Origin: Catenuloplanes atrovinosus
GTDB taxonomy: Bacteria > Actinomycetota > Actinomycetes > Mycobacteriales > Micromonosporaceae
Assembly: GCF_031458235.1 (NCBI RefSeq)
Contig: NZ_JAVDYB010000001.1
Coordinates: forward strand, 6,452,501 to 6,516,500
Reading direction: 5' to 3'
Length of the DNA stretch: 64,000 nucleotides
Positions within the stretch are counted from its first letter, which is position 1. Every line of letters begins with the position of its first letter. This document shows positions 26,145 to 36,656 of this stretch, one piece after another. The notes beneath the pieces are model-generated. The model made no database searches and was not told the origin of the DNA. It worked only from the letters and a program-made list of their open reading frames with translations. The translations under genes and the position numbers were made by a program.

Positions 26145-26624
26145 TCACTCGAGCGCCGCGCGCGCCGCGTCGAGGAACCGCAGGCGCGGCTCCTCCAGGG
26201 CGTCGCGCACGCTGTCCCGGCCCGGATCGCCCTCCCACACCGAACCGTTGAGCACCAGGAAATACGCCCGCGCCGCCTCGTGCACCGGCAGCGGGAACAG
26301 CATCCTGATCATGCGCTCCTCGATCCAGAAGCGGTTCATCACCTCATGGGTACGAACCGCCCAGTCGTCGGTGCCGTCCCAGTCGTCCGGCCGGTTCAGC
26401 GCCGACCGTTCCGCCTCGGCCGCCACGCTGATGAACCGCTCCAGGTACGCCAGCCGCTCGTCCCGCCGCCGCTGGGCCAGCTCGACGTTCCGCCGCCGCT
26501 CCTCCATCCGCGCCGCCGCCCGTTGCGTGCTGCTCTGCACCAGGTAGGACAGTCCGCCACCGATCGCCACGCCGCCCAGCGACGTGATCGCCGCCCACAC
26601 CTCCACCGCCGCCATGCCGGACAT
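26145..26624 (-). CDS. Hypothetical membrane-anchored coiled-coil protein
   Basis: 159 residues. A single membrane segment at the N-terminus (about 7-28: VWAAITSLGGVAIGGGLSYLV) is followed by a charged helix (about 33-62: QRAAARMEERRRNVELAQRRRDERLAYLERFI) and a helical C-terminal domain (W-DGTDDWAVRTHEVMNRFW...AARAYFLVLNG). The ATG at 26624 has GGAG eight bases upstream; the longer frame is rejected. It converges with the GGCT-like gene. No family recognised. Confidence 0.6.
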   Translation of the reverse strand: MSGMAAVEVWAAITSLGGVAIGGGLSYLVQSSTQRAAARMEERRRNVELAQRRRDERLAYLERFISVAAEAERSALNRPDDWDGTDDWAVRTHEVMNRFWIEERMIRMLFPLPVHEAARAYFLVLNGSVWEGDPGRDSVRDALEEPRLRFLDAARAALE

Positions 26625-26776
26625 CGTGGCAACTCCGTGCCGCGCGGGCCAATCCGTCCGGGGCCGCGAGTCGCGGCGGCGACTCGCGGACCGCGTCGAT
26701 CGCGTGATCTCCCCGGCCCCCACGGCACCGGCTCCGACGCGGCGGCGGAGCGGCGGCGGAGCCGCCGCGAGGTTGG

Positions 26777-26818
26777 CCCGCGGGAGCATGCGGGCCGCAC
26801 CACGCCGGGGGCGGGAAA
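26777..26818 (+). repeat. Intergenic repeat, copy B
   Basis: CCCGCGGGAGCATGCGGG followed by CACGCCGGGGGCGGGA, matching copy A at 1860. The bases before it also share ACCGGCTCCG-x-CGCGGCG and CGGAGCGG with the region before copy A. Confidence 0.6.
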
Positions 26819-26896
26819 ATCTCTTGAAGATCACCGCGTGACGGTGGAAGGACGGCCGATGAGGATCGACCGCCCTGAACAGACCCGAGTGACTTC

Positions 26897-28312
26897 TCAG
26901 GTGGCGATGCGGTGGATGTGGCGCATCTTGTTCATCGCGTCGAGCGCCGCGACCTTGTAGCTCTCCGCCAGCGTCGGGTAGTTGAAGACCGCGTCCACCA
27001 GGTAGTCCACCGTGCCGTCGCAACCCATCACGGTCTGGCCGATGTGGACCAGCTCGGTCGCGCCGGTGCCGAAGACGTGCACGCCGAGCAGCTTGCCGTC
27101 GTCCGGCGAGACCAGGAGCTTGAGCATGCCGTACGAGTCGCCGATGATCTGCCCGCGGGCCAGCTCGCGGTAGCGGGCGATGCCCACCTCGAACGGGATG
27201 CGCGCCTCGGTCAGCTCGTCCTCGGTGCGCCCGACGAAGCTGATCTCCGGGATCGTGTAGATGCCGATCGGCTGGAGCTGGTGCATGTCGCGCGCGGGCT
27301 CGCCGCAGGCGTGGTGCGCGGCGAGCCGGCCCTGCTCCATCGAGGTGGACGCGAGCGCCGGGAAGCCGATGATGTCGCCGACCGCGTAGATGTGGTCGAC
27401 CGTGGTCTGGTAATGCTCGTTCACCGAGATCCGGCCGCGGTTGTCCGCCTCCAGCCCGGCGTTCTCCAGGTTGAGGTCGCTGCCGAGGCCCTGGCGACCG
27501 GCCGAGTACATCACCGTGTCGGCGCCGATCCGCTTGCCGCTCTCCAGCAGCGCGATCGCGCCGCGCGGATGCCGCTCGACCGAGGCCACGGTCTCGCCGA
27601 ACCGGAACGTGACGGCCAGGTCGCGCAGGTGGTACTTCAGGCTTTCGATGATCTCCAGGTCGCAGAACTCGAGCATCCGGTCGCGGCGCTCGACCACGGT
27701 GACCTTGGTGCCGAGCGCGGCGAACATCGACGCGTACTCGATGCCGATCACGCCGGCGCCGACCACGATCATCGAGTTCGGCACGTGCTCGAGGTTGATG
27801 ATCCCGTCCGAATCTATGATCGTCCGGTCGTCGAAGTCGACCGTGGACGGGCGGGCCGGCCTGGTGCCCACGGCCAGGATGATCTTCTCGGCGGTCACCT
27901 TGGTCTCGCGGCCGCCGTCGTCGTTGACGGAGACCGTGTGCTCGTCGAAGAACCGGCCGGTGCCGGTGAGCAGCCGGACGCGGTTGCGCTGCAGCTGGCT
28001 GCGGATCACCTCGATCTCGCGGCCGATCACGTGCGACGTGCGCGCGCTCAGGTCGCCGACCGTGATGTCGTCCTTGACCCGGTAGTCGCGACCGTACATC
28101 TCCCGCTGGTTGAGGCCGGTCAGGTAGACCACGGCCTCACGCAGCGTCTTGGACGGAATGGTGCCCGTGTTGATGCACACGCCACCGATCATGTTGCGCC
28201 GCTCGACGATGGCGACCCGTCGATCCAGCTTCGCCGCGGCGATCGCGGCCTTCTGCCCGCTCGGGCCCGATCCCAGCACCAGCACGTCGAAGTCGTACAC
28301 GACACTCATCAT
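26897..28312 (-). CDS. sthA: Si-specific NAD(P)+ transhydrogenase (soluble)
   Basis: 471 residues. FAD flavoprotein of the pyridine nucleotide-disulphide family that moves hydride between NADPH and NAD+. The FAD loop is [18 protein letters not shown] (about 11-28) and the NAD(P) loop is [19 protein letters not shown] (about 183-201). The redox site is [15 protein letters not shown]: the usual second cysteine of the CxxxxC pair is a Thr, the signature of SthA rather than lipoamide dehydrogenase or mercuric reductase. C-terminal dimer domain intact. It stands alone 19 bases before rdgB on the same strand. Confidence 0.93.
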   Translation of the reverse strand: MMSVVYDFDVLVLGSGPSGQKAAIAAAKLDRRVAIVERRNMIGGVCINTGTIPSKTLREAVVYLTGLNQREMYGRDYRVKDDITVGDLSARTSHVIGREIEVIRSQLQRNRVRLLTGTGRFFDEHTVSVNDDGGRETKVTAEKIILAVGTRPARPSTVDFDDRTIIDSDGIINLEHVPNSMIVVGAGVIGIEYASMFAALGTKVTVVERRDRMLEFCDLEIIESLKYHLRDLAVTFRFGETVASVERHPRGAIALLESGKRIGADTVMYSAGRQGLGSDLNLENAGLEADNRGRISVNEHYQTTVDHIYAVGDIIGFPALASTSMEQGRLAAHHACGEPARDMHQLQPIGIYTIPEISFVGRTEDELTEARIPFEVGIARYRELARGQIIGDSYGMLKLLVSPDDGKLLGVHVFGTGATELVHIGQTVMGCDGTVDYLVDAVFNYPTLAESYKVAALDAMNKMRHIHRIAT

Positions 28313-28331
28313 GCCCTGAATGGGTTACGGA

Positions 28332-28939
28332 TTAGGCCAGTTCCTTGGCGATAACTTTGGCGAGTGCCCGGAACGCCTTGCCGCGGTGGCTGATCGCGTT
28401 CTTCTCCTCCGGGGTCAGCTCCGCGTTGGTCCGCTGCTGCCCCTCGGCGATGAAGATCGGGTCGTAGCCGAATCCGCCCTCGCCGCGCGGCGCGCGCAGC
28501 AGCCGCCCGGTCATCCGCCCGTCCACCAGGTGCTCCTTGCCGCCCGGCAGCACCAGCGCGGCCGCGCAGACGAACGCGGCGCCGCGGTGCTGCTCCGGCA
28601 CGTCCGCGGTCTGGGCGAGCACCAGGTCGAGGTTGGCCCGGTCGTCGCCGTGCCGGCCGGACCAGCGCGCGCTGAACACGCCCGGCATGCCGGAGAGCGC
28701 ATCCACGGCCAGGCCGGAGTCGTCCGCGACCGTGGGCAGCCCGGTGTGCCGGACGCCCTCGCGCGCCTTGATCAGCGCGTTCTCGCCGAACGTGAGCCCG
28801 GTCTCCGGCACCTCGAGGTACTCCGCCACCGCGTCCAGGCCGACCAGCTGGATGCGGCTGGCGCCGAGCGCCGCGTCCAGGATCTGCTGCAGCTCGGTGA
28901 GCTTCTTCGCGTTCCGCGTGGCCAGGAGCAGTTTCGTCG

Positions 28940-28943
<4 letters not shown>
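28332..28943 (-). CDS. rdgB: Non-canonical purine NTP pyrophosphatase (RdgB/HAM1)
   Basis: 203 residues. It hydrolyses dITP, ITP and XTP to the monophosphates, cleaning the nucleotide pool. [21 protein letters not shown] (about 5-22, the substrate phosphate loop), [38 protein letters not shown] and the [10 protein letters not shown] motif are intact. Its ATG overlaps the rph stop (ATGA), as in the common rph-rdgB pair. Confidence 0.96.
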
Positions 28944-29671
<728 letters not shown>

Positions 29672-29678
29672 GGCGGAA

Positions 29679-29684
29679 AGCCTA
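29679..29684 (-). promoter_or_regulatory. -10 element, leaderless rph-rdgB
   Basis: TAGGCT, seven bases before the rph ATG at 29671. Confidence 0.45.
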
Positions 29685-29740
29685 TGCGCTGAGCTTCGCG
29701 CTCCGCTCGCGGGTGGCGACCGCGTGTCCCACCCCGGCCG

Positions 29741-30976
29741 TCACGCGCCCGGCGTCGCGCTCGCCCGCGGGGTGGACGTCGCGCCGTGCGCCTTCAGGAA
29801 GCCCTCGATCGCCGCGGGCCAGCCGAACTGCTCGGCGCGCGCCCGCGCGGCGGTCCGGCGCTCCTCCTCCGGGCGCTCCAGCAGCGTCTTCACGCCCTCG
29901 GCGAACGCCTCGCCGGTGCCCGGCACGGCCATGCCGGCGTCGCCGACCACCTCGGGCAGCGCGCTGGCCGCGTTGACCACCACGGGCGTGCCGCAGGCCA
30001 GCGCCTCCAGCGCGGCCAGGCCGAACGTCTCCACCGGGCCGGGCGCGATCGCCACGTCCGCGCTGGCCAGCAGCCCGGCGACGGTGGTGCGGTCGTTGAT
30101 GAACCCGGCGAACCGGACCGGCAGGCGGGCCGCCTTGTACGCCAGCGCGGCACGGCGCGGGCCGTCGCCCACCACCACCAGCGAGGCCTTGACGCCGGAC
30201 GCCAGCAGCGCGGCCAGCGCGTCGATGGCCAGTTCCGGCCGCTTCTCCGGGGAGAGGCGGCTGCAGTGCACCAGCAGCGCCTCGTCCTCGCGGGCGAACC
30301 GGGCGCGGATGGCCGGGTCGTGGTGCTTCGGCGTGAACGCGTCCAGGTCCACGCCGAGCGGGACCTCCACCAGGTTCGGCGTGTTGATCCGCTTGAACTC
30401 GGCGGCGGCCCAGGCGGTGGTGCACAGGATCGTGTCGAACTGGCGGGCGGTGCGCGCGTTCAGCACGTCTGCCGCGCTCCCGCCGACGCCGGCCGGCACG
30501 CCCCACACGGTCAGCAGGCCGGCCAGGCTCTCGTGCGACACCATCATCGACGGCACGCCGTGCGCCTTCGCCCACTCGCCGGTCCAGCGCAGCGTGCTGC
30601 GGTCGGAGACCTCCAGCCGGTCCGGCCGCAGATCCTCCAGCACGCGGGAGAGCCGGCGGCGGCCGAGCATCAGCCGGTAGCCGCCGGTCCGCGGGACCAT
30701 GGTGCCGGGCAGCGTGATGACCCGCCCGTAGGAGGTCATCTCGTCGCCGGCCTTCTTACCGGGGACGACCAGGATCGACTCGTGCCCGGCGTCCTGGTAG
30801 CCCTCACCCAGATTGCGCAGGGCGGTGCGCAGGCCGCCGGAACGGGACATGACGAAGTTCGCCAGCCGGACGATGCGCAGGCCGCTCTGCGGCGTCATGG
30901 GCTCCGACGACGCACGCTGGCCGGGGATCGGCACCGGGGGAACCTCCTGGTCGGGGCGGACGTGCAGGATCGACAC
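29741..30976 (-). CDS. GT4 family glycosyltransferase
   Basis: 411 residues in the longest form. A GT-B fold with the N-terminal loop LANFVMSRSGGLRTALRNLG (about 37-56) and a C-terminal donor-binding region ending in the GT4 pattern ETFGLAALEALACGTPVVVNAASALPEVVGD (E-x7-E). A GTG at 30976 begins the open frame, but an ATG at 30898 (MTPQSGLRIV) has GGAG four bases upstream and is also credible. Adjacent (5 bases) to a second GT4 gene upstream; they likely act in sequence in lipid or polysaccharide glycosylation. Substrate not assignable. Confidence 0.85.
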   Translation of the reverse strand: MSILHVRPDQEVPPVPIPGQRASSEPMTPQSGLRIVRLANFVMSRSGGLRTALRNLGEGYQDAGHESILVVPGKKAGDEMTSYGRVITLPGTMVPRTGGYRLMLGRRRLSRVLEDLRPDRLEVSDRSTLRWTGEWAKAHGVPSMMVSHESLAGLLTVWGVPAGVGGSAADVLNARTARQFDTILCTTAWAAAEFKRINTPNLVEVPLGVDLDAFTPKHHDPAIRARFAREDEALLVHCSRLSPEKRPELAIDALAALLASGVKASLVVVGDGPRRAALAYKAARLPVRFAGFINDRTTVAGLLASADVAIAPGPVETFGLAALEALACGTPVVVNAASALPEVVGDAGMAVPGTGEAFAEGVKTLLERPEEERRTAARARAEQFGWPAAIEGFLKAHGATSTPRASATPGA

Positions 30977-30981
30977 GGCCG

Positions 30982-32127
30982 TCAGGCCGCCATCTGCACG
31001 GACGCCGGCACACCGGGACCGGCGACCACGGCAGCGTAATGCCCGATGAGTTCGTCGCCAACGGCCGCCCAGCTTCGCCGGGCCACGGCGGCCCGTGCGG
31101 CACGCCCGAACTCGATCCGCCGCTCGTCGTCCGCGACCAGGTCGGCGACCGCGTCGGCGAGCGCGCCGGCGTCCTCCGGCGGCACCAGCACGCCGGTCGT
31201 GTCCGGCTTGACCAGGTCGACCGGGCCACCGACCGCGGGCGCGACGACCGGCAGTCCGGAGGCCATGGCCTCCTGCACGGTCTGGCCGAACGTCTCGTAC
31301 GGCCCGGTGTGGGCGAAGATGTCCATGCTGGCGTACGTCCGGGCCAGCTCGTCGCCGTGCAGCGCGCCGAGGAACAGCGCGTCCGGCACCGCCTTCTCCA
31401 GGTCCTTGCGCGCCGGGCCGTCGCCGACGATGACGACCTTCACGCCGGGCAGGCGGCTGGTCCGGGCCAGCAGGTCGACGCGCTTCTCCACGGCCAGGCG
31501 GCCGACGTAGCCGACGATCAGCTCACCGTTCGGCGCGAGCGAGCGGCGCACCGCCTCGGACCGGTGGTCGGGGCGGAACCGCTCCACGTCCACGCCGCGG
31601 CGCCACAGCCAGACCCGGGACACGCCGTGCGCGATGAGCGCCTCGGCCGCCGCGGTGGAGGGCGCCAGCGTACGGTCGGCGGCGTTGTGGATCGTGCGGA
31701 TCCACTTCCACGCCGTGGCCTCGCCCCAGCCGAGCTTGTACAGACGCGCGTAGGCGGCCACGTCGGTCTGGTAGACCGCCACGGTCGGCAGGCCGCGCTG
31801 AGCGGCCAGCACGGAGCCGCGCCCGCCCAGGAAGAACGGGCTGGCCAGATGGACGACGTCGGGCTGGTGCCCGTCGAGCGCCTCGGCGATCTTGGGCACC
31901 GGCAGGCCGAGGCGGAAGTCCTTGTACCCGAGCATCGGGAAGCTCGCCACCCGCACCACCGGGTAGTCGGTGACCGGCAGCGCACGGCGGGTCATCATCG
32001 CCGGATTCGGCGCGATGACCAGCGGCTCGTGCCCCTTGCTGACGAGGTGCTCCGCGACGCGCACGACGGAGTGCGCGACGCCGTTGACGTCCGGCAGGAA
32101 CGACTCCGTAATGATCGCTACACGCAT
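30982..32127 (-). CDS. GT4 mannosyltransferase-like glycosyltransferase (MgtA-like)
   Basis: 381 residues. MRVAIITESFLPDVNGVAHSVVRVAEHLVSKGHEPLVIAPNP is typical of actinobacterial GDP-mannose-dependent alpha-mannosyltransferases such as MgtA. The acceptor loop DVVHLASPFFLGGRGSVLAAQRGLPTVAVYQTD and the donor motif ETFGQTVQEAMASGLPVVAPAVGGPVDLV (E-x7-E) are intact. Transcribed together with the next GT4 gene. Probable substrate is a lipid-linked acceptor in the envelope; exact role inferred. Confidence 0.85.
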   Translation of the reverse strand: MRVAIITESFLPDVNGVAHSVVRVAEHLVSKGHEPLVIAPNPAMMTRRALPVTDYPVVRVASFPMLGYKDFRLGLPVPKIAEALDGHQPDVVHLASPFFLGGRGSVLAAQRGLPTVAVYQTDVAAYARLYKLGWGEATAWKWIRTIHNAADRTLAPSTAAAEALIAHGVSRVWLWRRGVDVERFRPDHRSEAVRRSLAPNGELIVGYVGRLAVEKRVDLLARTSRLPGVKVVIVGDGPARKDLEKAVPDALFLGALHGDELARTYASMDIFAHTGPYETFGQTVQEAMASGLPVVAPAVGGPVDLVKPDTTGVLVPPEDAGALADAVADLVADDERRIEFGRAARAAVARRSWAAVGDELIGHYAAVVAGPGVPASVQMAA

Positions 32128-32226
32128 GGGCTCACCGTGCGGCTACGGCCGGTGCGGCAGATAAAAGGCGGTTGTCCATACGGCGAACTCTGGCACAAAA
32201 AACGCCACCATGGTCAATGGATGATG

Positions 32227-32973
32227 TCAGATGTCATACCGCGCCCCCGGACGGACGATCTCCACCGGACCGTCGAAGGCGGCCTGCGCCGCGTCCTGGG
32301 TCAGCGCCTCGCTGCCCCACGCCGCCACGAGATGCGTCAGCAGCAGCCGGCCGACCGCCGCCTTGTCCGCGATCTCGCCCGCCTCGCGGCCGGTCAGGTG
32401 CAGGTCAGGCGGGTTGTCCACGCCGTCGAGGTAACTCGCCTCGCAGAGGAACACGTCCGCGCCCTGGGCCAGCCGCAGCAGCGAGTCGCAGACCGCGGTG
32501 TCCGACGAGTATGCCAGCACGCGACCCTCGTGCTCGACCCGCACGCCGTAGGTCTCTATCGGGTGATTGACACGGTCCACGGTGACGGAGAACGGGCCGA
32601 TCGGGAACGTGCCGGGCTGGAGACTGTAGAACGTGTAGACGTCGTCGACCGGGCCCTCGTCCAGGCTGTACGCCGCCGCGATCCGGTCCGGGGCACCGTC
32701 CGGCGCGTAGACCGGCAGCGGCGGCAGCGGGCCGTCCGGCGCGTACCGCCGGGCCACCACGTAGGTGCAGGCGTCCAGCACGTGGTCGCAGTGCAGGTGG
32801 CTGATCAGGATGGCGTTCACCGAGTGCAGGCCGGCGTAGCGCTGCAGCGCGCTCATCGAGCCGGAGCCGAAGTCGATCAGAAGGTTGAAACCGTCGACCG
32901 AGAGCAGGTACGCGGAACAGGCCGACTCGGGTCCGGGAAAACTGCCGGCACAGCCAAGCACGGTCAATCGCAT
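32227..32973 (-). CDS. Metallo-beta-lactamase-fold phosphodiesterase, Rv1339-like
   Basis: 248 residues. It starts MRLTVLGCAGSFPGPESACSAYLLSVDGFNLLIDFGSGSMSAL, with the MBL motif SHLHCDHVLD (about 58-67) and a later SSDTAVCDSLLRLA and LLTHLVAAW. This matches the MBL protein Rv1339 of Mycobacterium tuberculosis, which degrades cyclic nucleotides, and Rv1339 sits beside rph (Rv1340) and rdgB (Rv1341) as here. Cyclic-AMP hydrolysis is inferred from that orthology-like position. The two GT4 genes lie between it and rph. Confidence 0.82.
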   Translation of the reverse strand: MRLTVLGCAGSFPGPESACSAYLLSVDGFNLLIDFGSGSMSALQRYAGLHSVNAILISHLHCDHVLDACTYVVARRYAPDGPLPPLPVYAPDGAPDRIAAAYSLDEGPVDDVYTFYSLQPGTFPIGPFSVTVDRVNHPIETYGVRVEHEGRVLAYSSDTAVCDSLLRLAQGADVFLCEASYLDGVDNPPDLHLTGREAGEIADKAAVGRLLLTHLVAAWGSEALTQDAAQAAFDGPVEIVRPGARYDI

Positions 32974-33107
32974 TCTGCTACCCCGTTGTCACGCTGCGCT
33001 GTCGACGAACACCCGCTCGGACTCCCGCCGGAGATCGTCCGCCGAGAATCCACCACGCTGCGCAGCCTACGCCGTGACCAGTGCGGCGCAGAAAGGTCTG
33101 ATCGAAC

Positions 33108-33125
33108 TTGTCACGAAGGTGACAA
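33108..33125. promoter_or_regulatory. Palindromic operator-like site TTGTCAC-N4-GTGACAA
   Basis: Perfect 7-base arms around GAAG, in the intergenic gap between the divergent MBL gene and the small membrane protein gene. The core GTCAC-N4-GTGAC is also found at 52624-52637 in the eda promoter. Which regulator binds is unknown. Confidence 0.5.
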
Positions 33126-33256
33126 CGGATTGCGATAAGCGTTCCGATCGTTCTCACGCCCCGGAATCGTTACGCGGCGTGCGCATGCGGCGTTGCACAG
33201 GGTAAGGAGTCTCCCCCCGGCGCGGCAACAGCTCCATTCCGAGAACGGAGAACGAC

Positions 33257-33652
33257 GTGCCCGACGCCCCGACCACCGGATGGCTCCCGATGTTCACGGA
33301 GACCACCGATCTGCCTGATCAGCGACGTGCCCCGGTCACCGGGCCGGCGTTTCGCATGCCCGCCGAGACCGATCCCGCGCCGACCACCCGGCGGCTGCTG
33401 GCCATGTGCGCGTGGTCCGGCGCGCTCGCGCTGCTCGGCCTGACCGTCGCGGTCCGCAGTGTCGCCGCGATGTTCGCCGGCACCGCGCCGCACTGGCTGG
33501 ACTCCGCACTCCTGGGCGCGGGTGTGACCGGGATCGCACTCACGGTCGGCGCCTTCACCTCGATCCACCGCCGCCGGCTGCCGTGGGCCATGCTGGCGCT
33601 GGCCACGGCCGCGCTGATCGCGGCCGCGATCACGACGGTGCTCACGGCCTGA
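33257..33652 (+). CDS. Small membrane protein, three membrane segments
   Basis: 131 residues from a GTG with GGAG eight bases upstream. A Pro-rich cytoplasmic N-terminus (1-45) precedes three hydrophobic segments (about 48-70, 82-100 and 110-130) with short loops. No family recognised. It takes the position that murI and a rhomboid gene have in the mycobacterial version of this cluster; it shows no similarity to either. Confidence 0.55.
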   Translation: MPDAPTTGWLPMFTETTDLPDQRRAPVTGPAFRMPAETDPAPTTRRLLAMCAWSGALALLGLTVAVRSVAAMFAGTAPHWLDSALLGAGVTGIALTVGAFTSIHRRRLPWAMLALATAALIAAAITTVLTA

Positions 33653-33681
33653 CCGCCGCCCGCGTGCGGACCGCCGATCAC

Positions 33682-33731
33682 CAGCCCGATCTTCCCGCTT
33701 CCGGCGTGGTCGCGGTCCGCACGCTCCGCGG
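33682..33731 (-). repeat. Intergenic repeat, copy C (inverted)
   Basis: On the minus strand CCGCGGAGCGTGCGGACCGC, then CACGCCGGAAGCGGGA and AGATCGGGCT. Same block order as copies A and B, opposite orientation. Confidence 0.6.
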
Positions 33732-33827
33732 CACCGGTCGGCCGCAGGGGACGAAGCGTCCACCCCGGTCGGGGGTGGGCGGTCGGGCTCCCTGTCAGCG
33801 CCGTCGTGGGTCGCCATCAACGGGCCG

Positions 33828-35124
<1,297 letters not shown>

Positions 35125-35199
35125 GGTGGCGTACTCCTGGAGAAAGAATCGACAGACGACGATTTGTGGGGAACGACTAGTGCTGGGAAGCGCGAGTGA

Positions 35200-35295
35200 T
35201 CAGCGCTGACACTCGTAGTCGACCGTCGTCGGACTCTGACCAAACATGTACGACTGGACCGCGTGCGGGTCCAGACCAAACGTTTCAGGCACCAT
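35200..35295 (-). CDS. Candidate 31-codon small ORF between mec and cysO
   Basis: The ATG lies inside the final codons of mec (+1 frame) and the ORF ends at a TGA at 35200, 75 bases before cysO. The peptide starts MVPETFGLDPHAV and ends TTVDYECQR. It is not low-complexity and lies in the otherwise empty mec-cysO gap. One Cys three residues from the end would suit a cysteine-sensing leader, but that is speculation. GC at third positions (about 74%) is lower than in the neighbours. No annotation was recognised. Confidence 0.4.
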   Translation of the reverse strand: MVPETFGLDPHAVQSYMFGQSPTTVDYECQR

Positions 35296-35740
35296 GGGGC
35301 ATCAGCTCCATGGACTCAATGGTGCCATCCCGCACCTCGACCGGCTCCTCGGTGACCTCACCGTCCACGATGCGGAACGAGCGGATCTCCTCGGAGTCCG
35401 GCTCGCGCGTGGAGACCAGCAGGTAGTGCGCGCCGGGCTCGCCGGCGAAGGAGATGTCGGTGCGGGACGGGAACGCCTCCGTGGCGGTGTGCGAGTGGTA
35501 GATGACCACCGGCTCCTCGTCACGGTCGTCCATCTCGCGCCAGACCCGCAACTGCTCCATCGAGTCGAACTCGTAGAACGTCATCGACCGGGCCGCGTTG
35601 TCCATCGGGATGTGCCGCACCGGCCGGTCGCTGCCGATCGGGCCGGCGACCACGCCGCACGCCTCGTCCGGGTGGTCCCGGCGGGCGTGGGCGACGATCG
35701 CGTCGAGGATCGCCCGGTCAATGGTCAGCACGTCGGCCAC
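35285..35740 (-). CDS. mec: Mec, JAMM/Mov34-type CysO-cysteine peptidase
   Basis: 151 residues. Zinc protease that releases cysteine from CysO-Cys in the CysM pathway. JAMM motif: Glu26 (DEACG), His82-x-His84 (YHSHTATEA), Ser92 and Asp95 (PSRTD). The GTG at 35740 has GGGG five bases upstream. Given the extended CysO next door it may also remove the CysO tail (inference). Confidence 0.93.
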   Translation of the reverse strand: MADVLTIDRAILDAIVAHARRDHPDEACGVVAGPIGSDRPVRHIPMDNAARSMTFYEFDSMEQLRVWREMDDRDEEPVVIYHSHTATEAFPSRTDISFAGEPGAHYLLVSTREPDSEEIRSFRIVDGEVTEEPVEVRDGTIESMELMPHGA

Positions 35741-35794
35741 TTTACCCCGGCCCGCCGCCGCCCGGCCGTCCCCGTGGCGGCCGTCACCACCCGG

Positions 35795-36292
35795 TCACCC
35801 GTCGATCAGCGCGTGCAGCAGTGACTCCTGCAGGTACCCCAGGTACTGGTAGACCGAGAGCTGGAACAGGCGGGTGGACGTGGGGTCGTGCAGCACCGCG
35901 TCGTCGATCTCGTCGGCCAGATCGGTCTCCGGCTTGATCTCCAGCCGGACGCCCATCGCCAACCGCGCGTCGTTGATCGCGCGCAGCCAGGCCTCGGCCT
36001 CCTCCGCGTCCAGCGAGACCTCGCCGCCGCCGTCGGACGGCAGCCCGGCGAGGATCGCGCCGGCCTGGTCGATCTTCGCGGTCTTCAGGTCGCCCTCGGT
36101 GTACCGCCGGACCTCCTCGCTCTCCGCGGGCTGGTCCGGGTAGATCGCCGGGAAGAGCCGGTCGACCACCGGGTCGTCATGGTCGAAGCCGTCCGTGAGC
36201 AGGCCCACGACCTCGCTCGCGACCTTGCGCAGCACGCGCGCTTCCTCCTGGGCGAAGACGGCCACGCACTGCGTGCCCTGGCGCCGGAACAT
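35795..36292 (-). CDS. DUF2017 family protein
   Basis: 165 residues from an ATG at 36292, with GGGAGG nine bases upstream. Begins MFRRQGTQCVAVFAQEEARVLRKVASEVVGLLTD; a conserved LARDPTSTR-like segment (VLHDPTSTRLFQLSVYQYLGYLQE) is the hallmark of this actinobacterial family, always beside clpS. Mostly helical and acidic, no enzyme motif. Function unknown; a link to ClpS/ClpP proteolysis is suggested only by the constant neighbourhood. Confidence 0.85.
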   Translation of the reverse strand: MFRRQGTQCVAVFAQEEARVLRKVASEVVGLLTDGFDHDDPVVDRLFPAIYPDQPAESEEVRRYTEGDLKTAKIDQAGAILAGLPSDGGGEVSLDAEEAEAWLRAINDARLAMGVRLEIKPETDLADEIDDAVLHDPTSTRLFQLSVYQYLGYLQESLLHALIDG

Positions 36293-36308
36293 GCTCACCG
36301 TCCTCCCG

Positions 36309-36599
36309 TCACTGGCGGTCCACCGTCGCCCACAAACCATAGGCATGCAGCTGGGAGGCGTCGTGCTCCATGCGCTCCCGGGCGCCGGTCGAGACCACCG
36401 CCCGGCCCTTGTGGTGGACCGCCAGCATCAGCTCCTCGGCCTTCTCCCGGCTGTATCCGAACAGCTTCTGGAAAACCCAGGTCACATACGTCATGAGATT
36501 GACCGGATCATCCCAGACGATCGTCACCCACGGACGGTCCTCGACCGGGAGCTCTTCGATGTCTGGCGTCTCAACCGGTGCGATCTGCGGCGCCGCCAT
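36309..36599 (-). CDS. clpS: ATP-dependent Clp protease adaptor ClpS
   Basis: 96 residues. N-end rule adaptor that delivers substrates to ClpC/Clp[50 protein letters not shown] is the canonical ClpS core (D-D-P-V-N and the H-x-x-G-x-A-x-V segment). Followed by DUF2017 after 16 bases. Confidence 0.96.
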   Translation of the reverse strand: MAAPQIAPVETPDIEELPVEDRPWVTIVWDDPVNLMTYVTWVFQKLFGYSREKAEELMLAVHHKGRAVVSTGARERMEHDASQLHAYGLWATVDRQ

Positions 36600-36656
36600 G
36601 TCCCCATCGTGCCACCGAGTCCGCTGTGGTGAGGAACCGACCGAACGACGAGTCGC

